Source: Methyloprofundus sp. (GTDB lineage: Bacteria > Pseudomonadota > Gammaproteobacteria > Methylococcales > Methylomonadaceae). Taken from it: a stretch of 5,287 nucleotides of DNA. The stretch is taken from contig WTCN01000147.1 in assembly GCA_013138555.1 (NCBI GenBank), forward strand, positions 1 to 5,287. Direction: 5' to 3'. Positions 5,165-5,287 of the stretch are shown here, in pieces (the first letter of the stretch is position 1; each line of letters starts with the position of its first letter). A program made the position numbers and the translations under genes. A model generated the notes under the pieces. It saw only the letters and a list, made by a program, of their open reading frames with translations, made no database searches and was not told where the DNA came from.

Positions 5165-5287
5165 ATGAAAATTTTTATAAATATATTAACTGTAGCGTTG
5201 CTGATGACAACAGCACAGACCTTGTTCGCTGCCGATGAGTTAGGGGAATATTGTTTTGCAGGGGCATTTCAAAATACTGGAGAATGC
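5165..5287 (+). CDS. Paralog of the upstream six-cysteine exported protein (3' partial)
   Basis: Only the first 41 codons are in the window. GGGAG (5152-5156) lies eight bases before the ATG. A signal peptide (MKIFINILTV..., core about 3-21, cleavage near A22/A23) is followed by a mature start that matches the upstream protein at 16 of 20 residues over ADELGE-C--GAFQNTG-C. All four changes are conservative (F/Y, Y/F, S/A, D/E), and both cysteines of the stretch are kept. The signal peptides themselves differ, so the mature domain is under constraint while the leader has drifted. The rest of the gene, including whether the other four cysteines are present, is outside the window. Confidence 0.85.
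   Translation, partial: MKIFINILTVALLMTTAQTLFAADELGEYCFAGAFQNTGEC

Overview
The window is AT-rich, typical bacterial DNA. Its gene content is ordinary for a Gram-negative gammaproteobacterium: a PhoP/PhoQ-like two-component system, a XylS-type AraC regulator and several small Sec-exported proteins. Nothing in the sequence fixes the genus. No rRNA, tRNA, CRISPR array, complete insertion sequence or phage gene was seen.

Layout from left to right. (1) Bases 3-104 hold the last 33 codons of an unidentified plus-strand gene. (2) Bases 178-381 (minus) encode a 67-residue exported peptide; its mature part is four lysine/proline repeats with no acidic residue. (3) Bases 382-650 form a divergent control region. 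It has a good sigma70-type promoter, two look-alike small palindromes, and a 7-bp inverted repeat in the leader of the next gene. (4) Bases 651-1574 (plus) encode an AraC/XylS-family regulator. (5) Bases 1575-1737 are a short convergent spacer without a clear terminator. (6) Bases 1738-3796 (minus) are a two-gene operon: an OmpR/PhoB-class response regulator, then a membrane sensor histidine kinase whose start overlaps the regulator's end by 8 bp. (7) Bases 3797-4125 are a 329-bp divergent intergenic region. It carries three TTTA/TTAA-like half-sites at exact 11-bp spacing, just upstream of a -10 element facing the response regulator. (8) Bases 4126-4458 (plus) encode a small, very acidic exported protein with a TTG start, followed by a strong hairpin terminator. 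(9) Bases 4623-5287 hold two tandem paralogous genes for exported Cys-rich proteins; the second runs off the window.

How the genes may work together: the two-component pair is clearly one transcription unit and probably autoregulated. All four small proteins around the two regulators carry Sec signal peptides, so the window looks like a sensing and envelope/secretion neighbourhood. The sequence alone does not show that the regulators control the exported proteins. The least familiar parts are the repetitive cationic peptide, the acidic protein, and the tandem Cys-rich family sharing an ADELGE(F/Y)C N-terminus.
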